Source of the DNA: Nemertoderma westbladi
Lineage: Eukaryota; Xenacoelomorpha; Nemertodermatida; Nemertodermatidae
Assembly (NCBI GenBank): GCA_032718475.1
Contig: JAUCBJ010007854.1
Span: 62,001 to 126,000, forward strand
DNA length: 64,000 nucleotides
Direction: 5' to 3'
This document shows, piece by piece, positions 44,101-59,100 of the stretch; the stretch's first letter is position 1; every line of letters begins with the position of its first letter. A program made the translations under genes and the position numbers. The notes under the pieces were generated by a model. The model had not been told where the DNA came from. It made no database searches and saw only the letters and a program-made list of their open reading frames with translations.

Positions 44101-47100
44101 AAGACCATTAGTAAAGGAACCCAGTTGTGTGTGATACTAACAATAAGACCATTAGTAAAGGAACCCAGTTGTGTGTGATACTAACAATAAGACCATTAGT
44201 AAAGGAACCCAGTTGTGTGTGATACTAACAATAAGACCATTAGTAAAGGAACCCAGTTGTGTGTGATACTAACAATAAGACCATTAGTAAAGGAACCCAG
44301 TTGTGTGTGTGATACTAACAATAAGACCATTAGTAAAGGAACCCAGTTGTGTGTGATACTATCAATAAGACCATTATTAAAGGAACCCAGTTGTGTGTGA
44401 TACTAACAATAAGACCATTATTAAAGGAACCCAGTTGTGTGTGATACTAACAATAAGACCATTATTAAAGGAACCCAGTTGTGTGTGATACTAACAATAA
44501 GACCATTAGTAAAGGAACCCAGTTGTGTGTGTGATACTAACAATAAGACCATTAGTAAAGGAACCCAGTTGTGTGTGATACTATCAATAAGACCATTATT
44601 AAAGGAACCCAGTTGTGTGTGATACTATCAATAAGACCATTATTAAAGGAACCCAGTTGTGTGTGATACTAACAATAAGACCATTATTAAAGGAACCCAG
44701 TTGTGTGTGATACTAACAATAAGACCATTAGTAAAGGAACCCAGTTGTGTGTGATACTAACAATAAGACCATTATTAAAGGAACCCAGTTGTGTGTGATA
44801 CTAACAATAAGACCATTATTAAAGGAACCCAGTTGTGTGTGATACTAACAATAAGACCATTATTAAAGGAACCCAGTTGTGTGTGATACTAACAATAAGA
44901 CCATTAGTAAAGGAACCCAGTTGTGTGTGATACTAACAATAAGACCATTATTAAAGGAACCCAGTTGTGTGTGATACTAACAATAAGACCATTAGTAAAG
45001 GAACCCAGTTGTGTGTGATACTAACAATAAGACCATTAGTAAAGGAACCCAGTTGTGTGTGATACTAACAATAAGACCATTATTAAAGGAACCCAGTTGT
45101 GTGTGATACTAACAATAAGACCATTAGTAAAGGAACCCAGTTGTGTGTGATACTAACAATAAGACCATTAGTAAAGGAACCCAGTTGTGTGTGATACTAA
45201 CAATAAGACCATTATTAAAGGAACCCAGTTGTGTGTGATACTAACAATAAGACCATTAGTAAAGGAACCCAGTTGTGTGTGATACTAACAATAAGACCAT
45301 TAGTAAAGGAACCCAGTTGTGTGTGATACTAACAATAAGACCATTAGTAAAGGAACCCAGTTGTGTGTGATACTAACAATAAGACCATTAGTAAAGGAAC
45401 CCAGTTGTGTGTGATACTAACAATAAGACCATTAGTAAAGGAACCCAGTTGTGTGTGATACTAACAATAAGACCATTAGTAAAGGAACCCAGTTGTGTGT
45501 GATACTAACAATAAGACCATTAGTAAAGGAACCCAGTTGTGTGTGATACTAACAATAAGACCATTAGTAAAGGAACCCAGTTGTGTGTGATACTAACAAT
45601 AAGACCATTAGTAAAGGAACCCAGTTGTGTGTGATACTAACAATAAGACCATTAGTAAAGGAACCCAGTTGTGTGTGATACTAACAATAAGACCATTAGT
45701 AAAGGAACCCAGTTGTGTGTGATACTAACAATAAGACCATTAGTAAAGGAACCCAGTTGTGTGTGATACTAACAATAAGACCATTAGTAAAGGAACCCAG
45801 TTGTGTGTGATACTAACAATAAGACCATTAGTAAAGGAACCCAGTTGTGTGTGATACTAACAATAAGACCATTAGTAAAGGAACCCAGTTGTGTGTGATA
45901 CTAACAATAAGACCATTAGTAAAGGAACCCAGTTGTGTGTGATACTAACAATAAGACCATTAGTAAAGGAACCCAGTTGTGTGTGATACTAACAATAAGA
46001 CCATTAGTAAAGGAACCCAGTTGTGTGTGATACTAACAATAAGACCATTAGTAAAGGAACCCAGTTGTGTGTGATACTAACAATAAGACCATTAGTAAAG
46101 GAACCCAGTTGTGTGTGATACTAACAATAAGACCATTATTAAAGGAACCCAGTTGTGTGTGATACTAACAATAAGACCATTAGTAAAGGAACCCAGTTGT
46201 GTGTGATACTAACAATAAGACCATTATTAAAGGAACCCAGTTGTGTGTGATACTAACAATAAGACCATTAGTAAAGGAACCCAGTTGTGTGTGTGATACT
46301 AACAATAAGACCATTAGTAAAGGAACCCAGTTGTGTGTGATACTAACAATAAGACCATTAGTAAAGGAACCCAGTTGTGTGTGATACTAACAATAAGACC
46401 ATTAGTAAAGGAACCCAGTTGTGTGTGATACTAACAATAAGACCATTAGTAAAGGAACCCAGTTGTGTGTGATACTAACAATAAGACCATTATTAAAGGA
46501 ACCCAGTTGTGTGTGATACTAACAATAAGACCATTATTAAAGGAACCCAGTTGTGTGTGATACTAACAATAAGACCATTAGTAAAGGAACCCAGTTGTGT
46601 GTGATACTAACAATAAGACCATTAGTAAAGGAACCCAGTTGTGTGTGATACTAACAATAAGACCATTATTAAAGGAACCCAGTTGTGTGTGATACTAACA
46701 ATAAGACCATTATTAAAGGAACCCAGTTGTGTGTGATACTAACAATAAGACCATTAGTAAAGGAACCCAGTTGTGTGTGATACTAACAATAAGACCATTA
46801 GTAAAGGAACCCAGTTGTGTGTGATACTAACAATAAGACCATTATTAAAGGAACCCAGTTGTGTGTGATACTAACAATAAGACCATTAGTAAAGGAACCC
46901 AGTTGTGTGTGATACTAACAATAAGACCATTAGTAAAGGAACCCAGTTGTGTGTGATACTAACAATAAGACCATTATTAAAGGAACCCAGTTGTGTGTGA
47001 TACTAACAATAAGACCATTAGTAAAGGAACCCAGTTGTGTGTGATACTAACAATAAGACCATTAGTAAAGGAACCCAGTTGTGTGTGATACTAACAATAA

Positions 47101-50100
47101 GACCATTATTAAAGGAACCCAGTTGTGTGTGATACTAACAATAAGACCATTAGTAAAGGAACCCAGTTGTGTGTGATACTAACAATAAGACCATTAGTAA
47201 AGGAACCCAGTTGTGTGTGATACTAACAATAAGACCATTAGTAAAGGAACCCAGTTGTGTGTGATACTAACAATAAGACCATTAGTAAAGGAACCCAGTT
47301 GTGTGTGATACTAACAATAAGACCATTAGTAAAGGAACCCAGTTGTGTGTGATACTAACAATAAGACCATTAGTAAAGGAACCCAGTTGTGTGTGATACT
47401 AACAATAAGACCATTAGTAAAGGAACCCAGTTGTGTGTGATACTAACAATAAGACCATTAGTAAAGGAACCCAGTTGTGTGTGATACTAACAATAAGACC
47501 ATTAGTAAAGGAACCCAGTTGTGTGTGTGATACTAACAATAAGACCATTAGTAAAGGAACCCAGTTGTGTGTGTGATACTAACAATAAGACCATTAGTAA
47601 AGGAACCCAGTTGTGTGTGATACTAACAATAAGACCATTATTAAAGGAACCCAGTTGTGTGTGATACTAACAATAAGACCATTAGTAAAGGAACCCAGTT
47701 GTGTGTGATACTAACAATAAGACCATTAGTAAAGGAACCCAGTTGTGTGTGATACTAACAATAAGACCATTAGTAAAGGAACCCAGTTGTGTGTGATACT
47801 AACAATAAGACCATTATTAAAGGAACCCAGTTGTGTGTGATACTAACAATAAGACCATTATTAAAGGAACCCAGTTGTGTGTGATACTAACAATAAGACC
47901 ATTAGTAAAGGAACCCAGTTGTGTGTGATACTAACAATAAGACCATTAGTAAAGGAACCCAGTTGTGTGTGATACTAACAATAAGACCATTAGTAAAGGA
48001 ACCCAGTTGTGTGTGATACTAACAATAAGACCATTATTAAAGGAACCCAGTTGTGTGTGATACTAACAATAAGACCATTAGTAAAGGAACCCAGTTGTGT
48101 GTGATACTAACAATAAGACCATTAGTAAAGGAACCCAGTTGTGTGTGTGATACTAACAATAAGACCATTAGTAAAGGAACCCAGTTGTGTGTGTGATACT
48201 AACAATAAGACCATTAGTAAAGGAACCCAGTTGTGTGTGATACTAACAATAAGACCATTATTAAAGGAACCCAGTTGTGTGTGATACTAACAATAAGACC
48301 ATTAGTAAAGGAACCCAGTTGTGTGTGATACTAACAATAAGACCATTATTAAAGGAACCCAGTTGTGTGTGATACTAACAATAAGACCATTATTAAAGGA
48401 ACCCAGTTGTGTGTGATACTAACAATAAGACCATTAGTAAAGGAACCCAGTTGTGTGTGTGATACTAACAATAAGACCATTAGTAAAGGAACCCAGTTGT
48501 GTGTGTGATACTAACAATAAGACCATTAGTAAAGGAACCCAGTTGTGTGTGATACTAACAATAAGACCATTATTAAAGGAACCCAGTTGTGTGTGATACT
48601 AACAATAAGACCATTAGTAAAGGAACCCAGTTGTGTGTGATACTAACAATAATACCATTAGTAAAGGAACCCAGTTGTGTGTGATACTAACAATAAGCCA
48701 TTAGTAAAGGAACCCAGTTGTGTGTGATACTAACAATAAGGCCATTAGTAAAGGAACCCAGTTGTGTGTGATACTAACAATAAGACCATTAGTAAAGGAA
48801 CCCAGTTGTGTGTGATACTAACAATAAGACCATTATTAAAGGAACCCAGTTGTGTGTGATACTAACAATAAGACCATTAGTAAAGGAACCCAGTTGTGTG
48901 TGATACTAACAATAATACCATTAGTAAAGGAACCCAGTTGTGTGTGATACTAACAATAAGGCATTAGTAAAGGAACCCAGTTGTGTGTGATACTAACAAT
49001 AAGCCATTAGTAAAGGAACCCAGTTGTGTGTGATACTAACAATAAGACCATTAGTAAAGGAACCCAGTTGTGTGTGATACTAACAATAAGGCATTAGTAA
49101 AGGAACCCAGTTTTGTGTGATACTAACAATAAGACCATTAGTAAAGGAACCCAGTTGTGTGTGATACTAACAATAAGACCATTAGTAAAGGAACCCAGTT
49201 GTGTGTGATACTAACAATAAGACCATTAGTAAAGGAACCCAGTTGTGTGTGATACTAACAATAAGACCATTAGAAAAAGAACCCAGTTGTGTGTGATACT
49301 AACAATAAGACCATTAGTAAAGGAACCCAGTTGTGTGTGTGATACTAACAATAAGACGATTAGTAAAGGAACCCAGTTGTGTGTGATACTAACAATAAGC
49401 CATTAGTAAAGGAACCCAGTTGTGTGTGATACTAACAATAAGACCATTAGTAAAGGAACCCAGTTGTGTGTGTGATACTAACAATAAGACCATTAGTAAA
49501 GGAACCCAGTTGTGTGTGATACTAACAATAAGACGATTAGTAAAGGAACCCAGTTGTGTGTGATACTAACAATAAGACCATTAGTAAAGGAACCCAGTTG
49601 TGTGTGATACTAACAATAAGACCATTAGTAAAGGAACCCAGTTGTGTGTGTGATACTAACAATAAGACGATTAGCAAAGGAACCCAGTTGTGTGTGATAC
49701 TAACAATAAGCCATTAGTAAAGGAACCCAGTTGTGTGTGATACTAACAATAAGACCATTAGTAAAGGAACCCAGTTGTGTGTGTGATACTAACAATAAGA
49801 CCATTAGTAAAGGAACCCAGTTGTGTGTGATACTAACAATAAGACGATTAGTAAAGGAACCCAGTTGTGTGTGATACTAACAATAAGACCATTAGTAAAG
49901 GAACCCAGTTGTGTGTGATACTAACAATAAGACCATTAGAAAAAGAACCCAGTTGTGTGTGATACTAACAATAAGACCATTAGTAAAGGAACCCAGTTGT
50001 GTGTGATACGAACAATAATACCATTAGTAAAGGAACCCAGTTGTGTTTGATACTAACAATAAGACCATTAGTAAAGGAACCCAGTTGTGTGTGATACTAA

Positions 50101-53100
50101 CAATAATACCATTAGTAAAGGAACCCAGTTGTGTGTGATACTAACAATAAGCCATTAGTAAAGGAACCCAGTTGTGTGTGATACTAACAATAAGACCATT
50201 AGTAAAGGAACCCAGTTGTGTGTGATACTAACAATAAGCCATTAGTAAAGGAACCCAGTTGTGTGTGATACTAACAATAAGACCATTAGTAAAGGAACCC
50301 AGTTGTGTGTGATACTAACAATAAGCCATTAGTAAAGGAACCCAGTTGTGTGTGATACTAACAATAATACCATTAGTAAAGGAACCCAGTTGTGTGTGAT
50401 ACTAACAATAAGACCATTAGTAAAGGAACCCAGTTGTGTGTGATACTAACAATAAGACCATTAGTAAAGGAACCCAGTTGTGTGTGATACTAACAATAAG
50501 ACCATTAGTAAAGGAACCCAGTTGTGTGTGATACTAACAATAAGACCATTAGCAAAGGAACCCAGTTGTGTGTGATACTAACAATAAGCCATTAGTAAAG
50601 GAACCCAGTTGTGTGTGATACTAACAATAAGACCATTAGTAAAGGAACCCAGTTGTGTGTGTGATACTAACAATAATACCATTAGTAAAGGAACCCAGTT
50701 GTGTGTGATACTAACAATAATACCATTAGTAAAGGAACCCAGTTGTGTGTGATACTAACAATAAGACCATTAGTAAAGGAACCCAGTTGTGTGTGATACT
50801 AACAATAAGACCATTAGTAAAGGAACCCAGTTGTGTGTGATACTAACAATAAGCCATTAGTAAAGGAACTCAGTTGTGTGTGATACTAACAATAAGACCA
50901 TTAGTAAAGGAACCCAGTTGTGTGTGATACTAACAATAAGACCATTAGTAAAGGAACCCAGTTGTGTGTGATACTAACAATAAGACCATTAGTAAAGGAA
51001 CCCAGTTGTGTGTGATACTAACAATAAGACCATTAGTAAAGGAACCCAGTTGTGTGTGATACTAACAATAAGACCATTAGTAAAGGAACCCAGTTGTGTG
51101 TGATACTAACAATAATACCATTAGTAAAGGAACCCAGTTGTGTGTGATACTAACAATAAGCCATTAGTAAAGGAACTCAGTTGTGTGTGATACTAACAAT
51201 AATACCATTAGTAAAGGAACCCAGTTGTGTGTGATACTAACAATAAGCCATTAGTAAAGGAACTCAGTTGTGTGTGATACTAACAATAAGACCATTAGTA
51301 AAGGAACCCAGTTGTGTGTGATACTAACAATAATACCATTAGTAAAGGAACCCAGTTGTGTGTGATACTAACAATAAGCCATTAGTAAAGGAACTCAGTT
51401 GTGTGTGATACTAACAATAAGACCATTAGTAAAGGAACCCAGTTGTGTGTGATACTAACAATAAGACCATTAGTAAAGGAACCCAGTTGTGTGTGTGATA
51501 CTAACAATAATACCATTAGTAAAGGAACCCAGTTGTGTGTGATACTAACAATAAGACCATTAGTAAAGGAACCCAGTTGTGTGTGATACTAACAATAATA
51601 CCATTAGTAAAGGAACCCAGTTGTGTGTGATACTAACAATAAGACCATTAGTAAAGGAACCCAGTTGTGTGTGATACTAACAATAAGCCATTAGTAAAGG
51701 AACTCAGTTGTGTGTGATACTAACAATAAGACCATTAGTAAAGGAACCCAGTTGTGTGTGATACTAACAATAAGACCATTAGTAAAGGAACCCAGTTGTG
51801 TGTGTGATACTAACAATAAGACCATTAGTAAAGGAACCCAGTTGTGTGTGATACTAACAATAAGACCATTAGTAAAGGAACCCAGTTGTGTGTGATACTA
51901 ACAATAAGACCATTAGTAAAGGAACCCAGTTGTGTGTGTGATACTAACAATAAGACCATTAGTAAAGGAACCCAGTTGTGTGTGTGATACTAACAATAAG
52001 ACCATTAGCAAAGGAACCCAGTTGTGTGTGATACTAACAATAAGACCATTAGTAAAGGAACCCAGTTGTGTGTGTGATACTAACAATAAGCCATTAGTAA
52101 AGGAACCCACTTGTGTGTGATACTAACAATAAGGCATTAGTAAAAGAACCCAGTTGTGTGTGATACTAACAATAAGACCATTAGTAAAGGAACCCAGTTG
52201 TGTGTGATACTAACAATAATACCATTAGTAAAGGAACCCAGTTGTGTGTGATACTAACAATAAGACCATTAGTAAAGGAACCCAGTTGTGTGTGTGATAC
52301 TAACAATAAGACCATTAGTAAAGGAACCCAGTTGTGTGTGTGATACTAACAATAAGACCATTAGTAAAGGAACCCAGTTGTGTGTGATACTAACAATAAG
52401 ACCATTAGTAAAGGAACCCAGTTGTGTGTGATACTAACAATAAGACCATTAGTAAAGGAACCCAGTTGTGTGTGATACTAACAATAATACCATTAGTAAA
52501 GGAACCCAGTTGTGTGTGATACTAACAATAAGCCATTAGTAAAGGAACCCAGTTGTGTGTGATACTAACAATAAGACCATTAGTAAAGGAACCCAGTTGT
52601 GTGTGATACTAACAATAAGACCATTAGTAAAGGAACCCAGTTGTGTGTGTGATACTAACAATAAGACCATTAGTAAAGGAACCCAGTTGTGTGTGTGATA
52701 CTAACAATAAGACCATTAGTAAAGGAACCCAGTTGTGTGTGATACTAACAATAAGACCATTAGTAAAGGAACCCAGTTGTGTGTGATACTAACAATAAGA
52801 CCATTAGTAAAGGAACCCAGTTGTGTGTGTGATACTAACAATAAGACCATTAGTAAAGGAACCCAGTTGTGTGTGTGATACTAACAATAAGACCATTAGT
52901 AAAGGAACCCAGTTGTGTGTGATACTAACAATAAGACCATTAGTAAAGGAACCCAGTTGTGTGTGTGATACTAACAATAAGCCATTAGTAAAGGAACCCA
53001 GTTGTGTGTGTGATACTAACAATAAGACCATTAGTAAAGGAACCCAGTTGTGTGTGATACTAACAATAAGACCATTAGTAAAGGAACCCAGTTGTGTGTG

Positions 53101-56100
53101 ATACTAACAATAAGACCATTAGTAAAGGAACCCAGTTGTGTGTGATACTAACAATAAGACCATTAGTAAAGGAACCCAGTTGTGTGTGATACTAACAATA
53201 AGACCATTAGTAAAGGAACCCAGTTGTGTGTGTGATACTAACAATAAGACCATTAGTAAAGGAACCCAGTTGTGTGTGTGATACTAACAATAAGACCATT
53301 AGTAAAGGAACCCAGTTGTGTGTGATACTAACAATAAGACCATTAGTAAAGGAACCCAGTTGTGTGTGTGATACTAACAATAAGACCATTAGTAAAGGAA
53401 CCCAGTTGTGTGTGTGATACTAACAATAAGACCATTAGTAAAGGAACCCAGTTGTGTGTGATACTAACAATAAGACCATTAGTAAAGGAACCCAGTTGTG
53501 TGTGTGATACTAACAATAAGACCATTAGTAAAGGAACCCAGTTGTGTGTGATACTAACAATAAGACCATTAGTAAAGGAACCCAGTTGTGTGTGATACTA
53601 ACAATAAGACCATTAGTAAAGGAACCCAGTTGTGTGTGATACTAACAATAAGACCATTAGTAAAGGAACCCAGTTGTGTGTGATACTAACAATAAGACCA
53701 TTAGTAAAGGAACCCAGTTGTGTGTGTGATACTAACAATAAGACCATTAGTAAAGGAACCCAGTTGTGTGTGTGATACTAACAATAAGACCATTAGTAAA
53801 GGAACCCAGTTGTGTGTGATACTAACAATAAGACCATTAGTAAAGGAACCCAGTTGTGTGTGTGATACTAACAATAAGACCATTAGTAAAGGAACCCAGT
53901 TGTGTGTGTGATACTAACAATAAGACCATTAGTAAAGGAACCCAGTTGTGTGTGATACTAACAATAAGACCATTAGTAAAGGAACCCAGTTGTGTGTGTG
54001 ATACTAACAATAAGACCATTAGTAAAGGAACCCAGTTGTGTGTGTGATACTAACAATAAGACCATTAGTAAAGGAACCCAGTTGTGTGTGTGATACTAAC
54101 AATAAGACCATTAGTAAAGGAACCCAGTTGTGTGTGATACTAACAATAAGACCATTAGTAAAGGAACCCAGTTGTGTGTGATACTAACAATAAGACCATT
54201 AGTAAAGGAACCCAGTTGTGTGTGTGATACTAACAATAAGACCATTAGTAAAGGAACCCAGTTGTGTGTGTGATACTAACAATAAGACCATTAGTAAAGG
54301 AACCCAGTTGTGTGTGTGATACTAACAATAAGACCATTAGTAAAGGAACCCAGTTGTGTGTGATACTAACAATAAGACCATTAGTAAAGGAACCCAGTTG
54401 TGTGTGATACTAACAATAAGACCATTAGTAAAGGAACCCAGTTGTGTGTGTGATACTAACAATAAGCCATTAGTAAAGGAACCCAGTTGTGTGTGTGATA
54501 CTAACAATAAGACCATTAGTAAAGGAACCCAGTTGTGTGTGATACTAACAATAAGACCATTAGTAAAGGAACCCAGTTGTGTGTGTGATACTAACAATAA
54601 GACCATTAGTAAAGGAACCCAGTTGTGTGTGATACTAACAATAAGACCATTAGTAAAGGAACCCAGTTGTGTGTGTGATACTAACAATAAGACCATTAGT
54701 AAAGGAACCCAGTTGTGTGTGTGATACTAACAATAAGACCATTAGTAAAGGAACCCAGTTGTGTGTGATACTAACAATAAGACCATTAGTAAAGGAACCC
54801 AGTTGTGTGTGATACTAACAATAAGACCATTAGTAAAGGAACCCAGTTGTGTGTGATACTAACAATAAGACCATTAGTAAAGGAACCCAGTTGTGTGTGA
54901 TACTAACAATAAGCCATTAGTAAAGGAACCCAGTTGTGTGTGATACTAACAATAAGACCATTAGTAAAGGAACCCAGTTGTGTGTGATACTAACAATAAG
55001 ACCATTAGTAAAGGAACCCAGTTGTGTGTGATACTAACAATAAGACCATTAGTAAAGGAACCCAGTTGTGTGTGATACTAACAATAAGACCATTAGTAAA
55101 GGAACCCAGTTGTGTGTGTGATACTAACAATAAGACCATTAGTAAAGGAACCCAGTTGTGTGTGATACTAACAATAAGACCATTAGTAAAGGAACCCAGT
55201 TGTGTGTGATACTAACAATAAGACCATTAGTAAAGGAACCCAGTTGTGTGTGATACTAACAATAAGACCATTAGTAAAGGAACCCAGTTGTGTGTGTGAT
55301 ACTAACAATAAGCCATTAGTAAAGGAACCCAGTTGTGTGTGATACTAACAATAAGCCATTAGTAAAGGAACCCAGTTGTGTGTGATACTAACAATAAGAC
55401 CATTAGTAAAGGAACCCAGTTGTGTGTGATACTAACAATAAGACCATTAGTAAAGGAACCCAGTTGTGTGTGATACTAACAATAAGACCATTAGTAAAGG
55501 AACCCAGTTGTGTGTGATACTAACAATAAGACCATTAGTAAAGGAACCCAGTTGTGTGTGTGATACTAACAATAAGACCATTAGTAAAGGAACCCAGTTG
55601 TGTGTGTGATACTAACAATAAGACCATTAGTAAAGGAACCCAGTTGTGTGTGATACTAACAATAAGACCATTAGTAAAGGAACCCAGTTGTGTGTGATAC
55701 TAACAATAAGACCATTAGTAAAGGAACCCAGTTGTGTGTGATACTAACAATAATACCATTAGCAAAGGAACCCAGTTGTGTGTGATACTAACAATAAGAC
55801 CATTAGTAAAGGAACCCAGTTGTGTGTGATACTAACAATAAGACCATTAGTAAAGGAACCCAGTTGTGTGTGATACTAACAATAAGACCATTAGCAAAGG
55901 AACCCAGTTGTGTGTGATACTAACAATAAGACCATTAGCAAAGGAACCCAGTTGTGTGTGATACTAACAATAAGCCATTAGTAAAGGAACCCAGTTGTGT
56001 GTGATACTAACAATAAGACCATTAGCAAAGGAACCCAGTTGTGTGTGATACTAACAATAAGCCATTAGTAAAGGAACCCAGTTGTGTGTGATACTAACAA

Positions 56101-59100
56101 TAAGACCATTAGTAAAGGAACCCAGTTGTGTGTGATACTAACAATAATACCATTAGTAAAGGAACCCAGTTGTGTGTGATACTAACAATAAGACCATTAG
56201 TAAAGGAACCCAGTTGTGTGTGTGATACTAACAATAAGCCATTAGTAAAGGAACCCAGTTGTGTGTGATACTAACAATAAGGCATTAGTAAAAGAACCCA
56301 GTTGTGTGTGATACTAACAATAAGACCATTAGCAAAGGAAACCAGTTGTGTGTGATACTAACAATAATACCATTAGTAAAGGAACCCAGTTGTGTGTGAT
56401 ACTAACAATAAGACCATTAGTAAAGGAACCCAGTTGTGTGTGTGATACTAACAATAAGACCATTAGTAAAGGAACCCAGTTGTGTGTGTGATACTAACAA
56501 TAAGACCATTAGTAAAGGAACCCAGTTGTGTGTGATACTAACAATAAGACCATTAGTAAAGGAACCCAGTTGTGTGTGTGATACTAACAATAAGACCATT
56601 AGTAAAGGAACCCAGTTGTGTGTGTGATACTAACAATAAGACCATTAGTAAAGGAACCCAGTTGTGTGTGTGATACTAACAATAATACCATTAGTAAAGG
56701 AACCCAGTTGTGTGTGATACTAACAATAAGACCATTAGTAAAGGAACCCAGTTGTGTGTGTGATACTAACAATAAGACCATTAGTAAAGGAACCCAGTTG
56801 TGTGTGTGATACTAACAATAAGACCATTAGTAAAGGAACCCAGTTGTGTGTGTGATACTAACAATAATACCATTAGTAAAGGAACCCAGTTGTGTGTGAT
56901 ACTAACAATAAGACCATTAGTAAAGGAACCCAGTTGTGTGTGTGATACTAACAATAAGACCATTAGTAAAGGAACCCAGTTGTGTGTGTGATACTAACAA
57001 TAAGACCATTAGTAAAGGAACCCAGTTGTGTGTGTGATACTAACAATAATACCATTAGTAAAGGAACCCAGTTGTGTGTGATACTAACAATAAGACCATT
57101 AGTAAAGGAACCCAGTTGTGTGTGATACTAACAATAAGACCATTAGTAAAGGAACCCAGTTGTGTGTGATACTAACAATAAGCCATTAGTAAAGGAACCC
57201 AGTTGTGTGTGATACTAACAATAAGACCATTAGCAAAGGAACCCAGTTGTGTGTGATACTAACAATAAGACCATTAGTAAAGGAACCCAGTTGTGTGTGT
57301 GATACTAACAATAAGACCATTAGTAAAGGAACCCAGTTGTGTGTGATACTAACAAAAAGACCATTAGTAAAGGAACCCAGTTGTGTGTGATACTAACAAT
57401 AAGCCATTAGTAAAGGAACCCAGTTGTGTGTGATACTAACAATAAGACCATTAGCAAAGGAACCCAGTTGTGTGTGATACTAACAATAAGACCATTAGTA
57501 AAGGAACCCAGTTGTGTGTGATACTAACAATAAGACCATTAGTAAAGGAACCCAGTTGTGTGTGATACTAACAATAAGACCATTAGCAAAGGAACCCAGT
57601 TGTGTGTGATACTAACAATAAGACCATTAGTAAAGGAACCCAGTTGTGTGTGTGATACTAACAATAAGACCATTAGTAAAGGAACCCAGTTGTGTGTGAT
57701 ACTAACAATAAGCCATTAGTAAAGGAACCCAGTTGTGTATGATACTAACAATAAGACCATTAGTAAAGGAACCCAGTTGTGTGTGATACTAACAATAAGA
57801 CCATTAGTAAAGGAACCCAGTTGTGTGTGATACTAACAATAAGACCATTAGCAAAGGAACCCAGTTGTGTGTGATACTAACAATAAGACCATTAGTAAAG
57901 GAACCCAGTTGTGTGTGATACTAACAATAAGACCATTAGCAAAGGAACCCAGTTGTGTGTGATACTAACAATAAGACCATTAGTAAAGGAACCCAGTTGT
58001 GTGTGTGATACTAACAATAAGACCATTAGTAAAGGAACCCAGTTGTGTGTGATACTAACAATAAGCCATTAGTAAAGGAACCCAGTTGTGTATGATACTA
58101 ACAATAAGACCATTAGTAAAGGAACCCAGTTGTGTGTGATACTAACAATAAGACCATTATTAAAGGAACCCAGTTGTGTGTGATACTAACAATAAGACCA
58201 TTAGCAAAGGAACCCAGTTGTGTGTGATACTAACAATAAGACCATTAGTAAAGGAACCCAGTTGTGTGTGTGATACTAACAATAAGACCATTAGTAAAGG
58301 AACCCAGTTGTGTGTGATACTAACAATAAGACCATTAGTAAAGGAACCCAGTTGTGTGTGTGATACTAACAATAAGACCATTAGTAAAGGAACCCAGTTG
58401 TGTGTGTGATACTAACAATAAGACCATTAGTAAAGGAACCCAGTTGTGTGTGTGATACTAACAATAAGACCATTAGTAAAGGAACCCAGTTGTGTGTGAT
58501 ACTAACAATAAGCCATTAGTAAAGGAACCCAGTTGTGTGTGATACTAACAATAATACCATTAGTAAAGGAACCCAGTTGTGTGTGATACTAACAATAAGA
58601 CCATTAGCAAAGGAACCCAGTTGTGTGTGATACTAACAATAAGCCATTAGTAAAGGAACCCAGTTGTGTGTGATACTAACAATAAGACCATTAGTAAAGG
58701 AACCCAGTTGTGTGTGATACTAACAATAATACCATTAGTAAAGGAACCCAGTTGTGTGTGTGATACTAACAATAAGACCATTAGCAAAGGAACCCAGTTG
58801 TGTGTGATACTAACAATAAGCCATTAGTAAAGGAACCCAGTTGTGTGTGTGATACTAACAATAAGCCATTAGTAAAGGAACCCAGTTGTGTGTGATACTA
58901 ACAATAAGACCATTAGTAAAGGAACCCAGTTGTGTGTGATACTAACAATAAGACCATTAGTAAAGGAACCCAGTTGTGTGTGATACTAACAATAAGACCA
59001 TTAGTAAAGGAACCCAGTTGTGTGTGTGATACTAACAATAAGCCATTAGTAAAGGAACCCAGTTGTGTGTGATACTAACAATAAGACCATTAGTAAAGGA

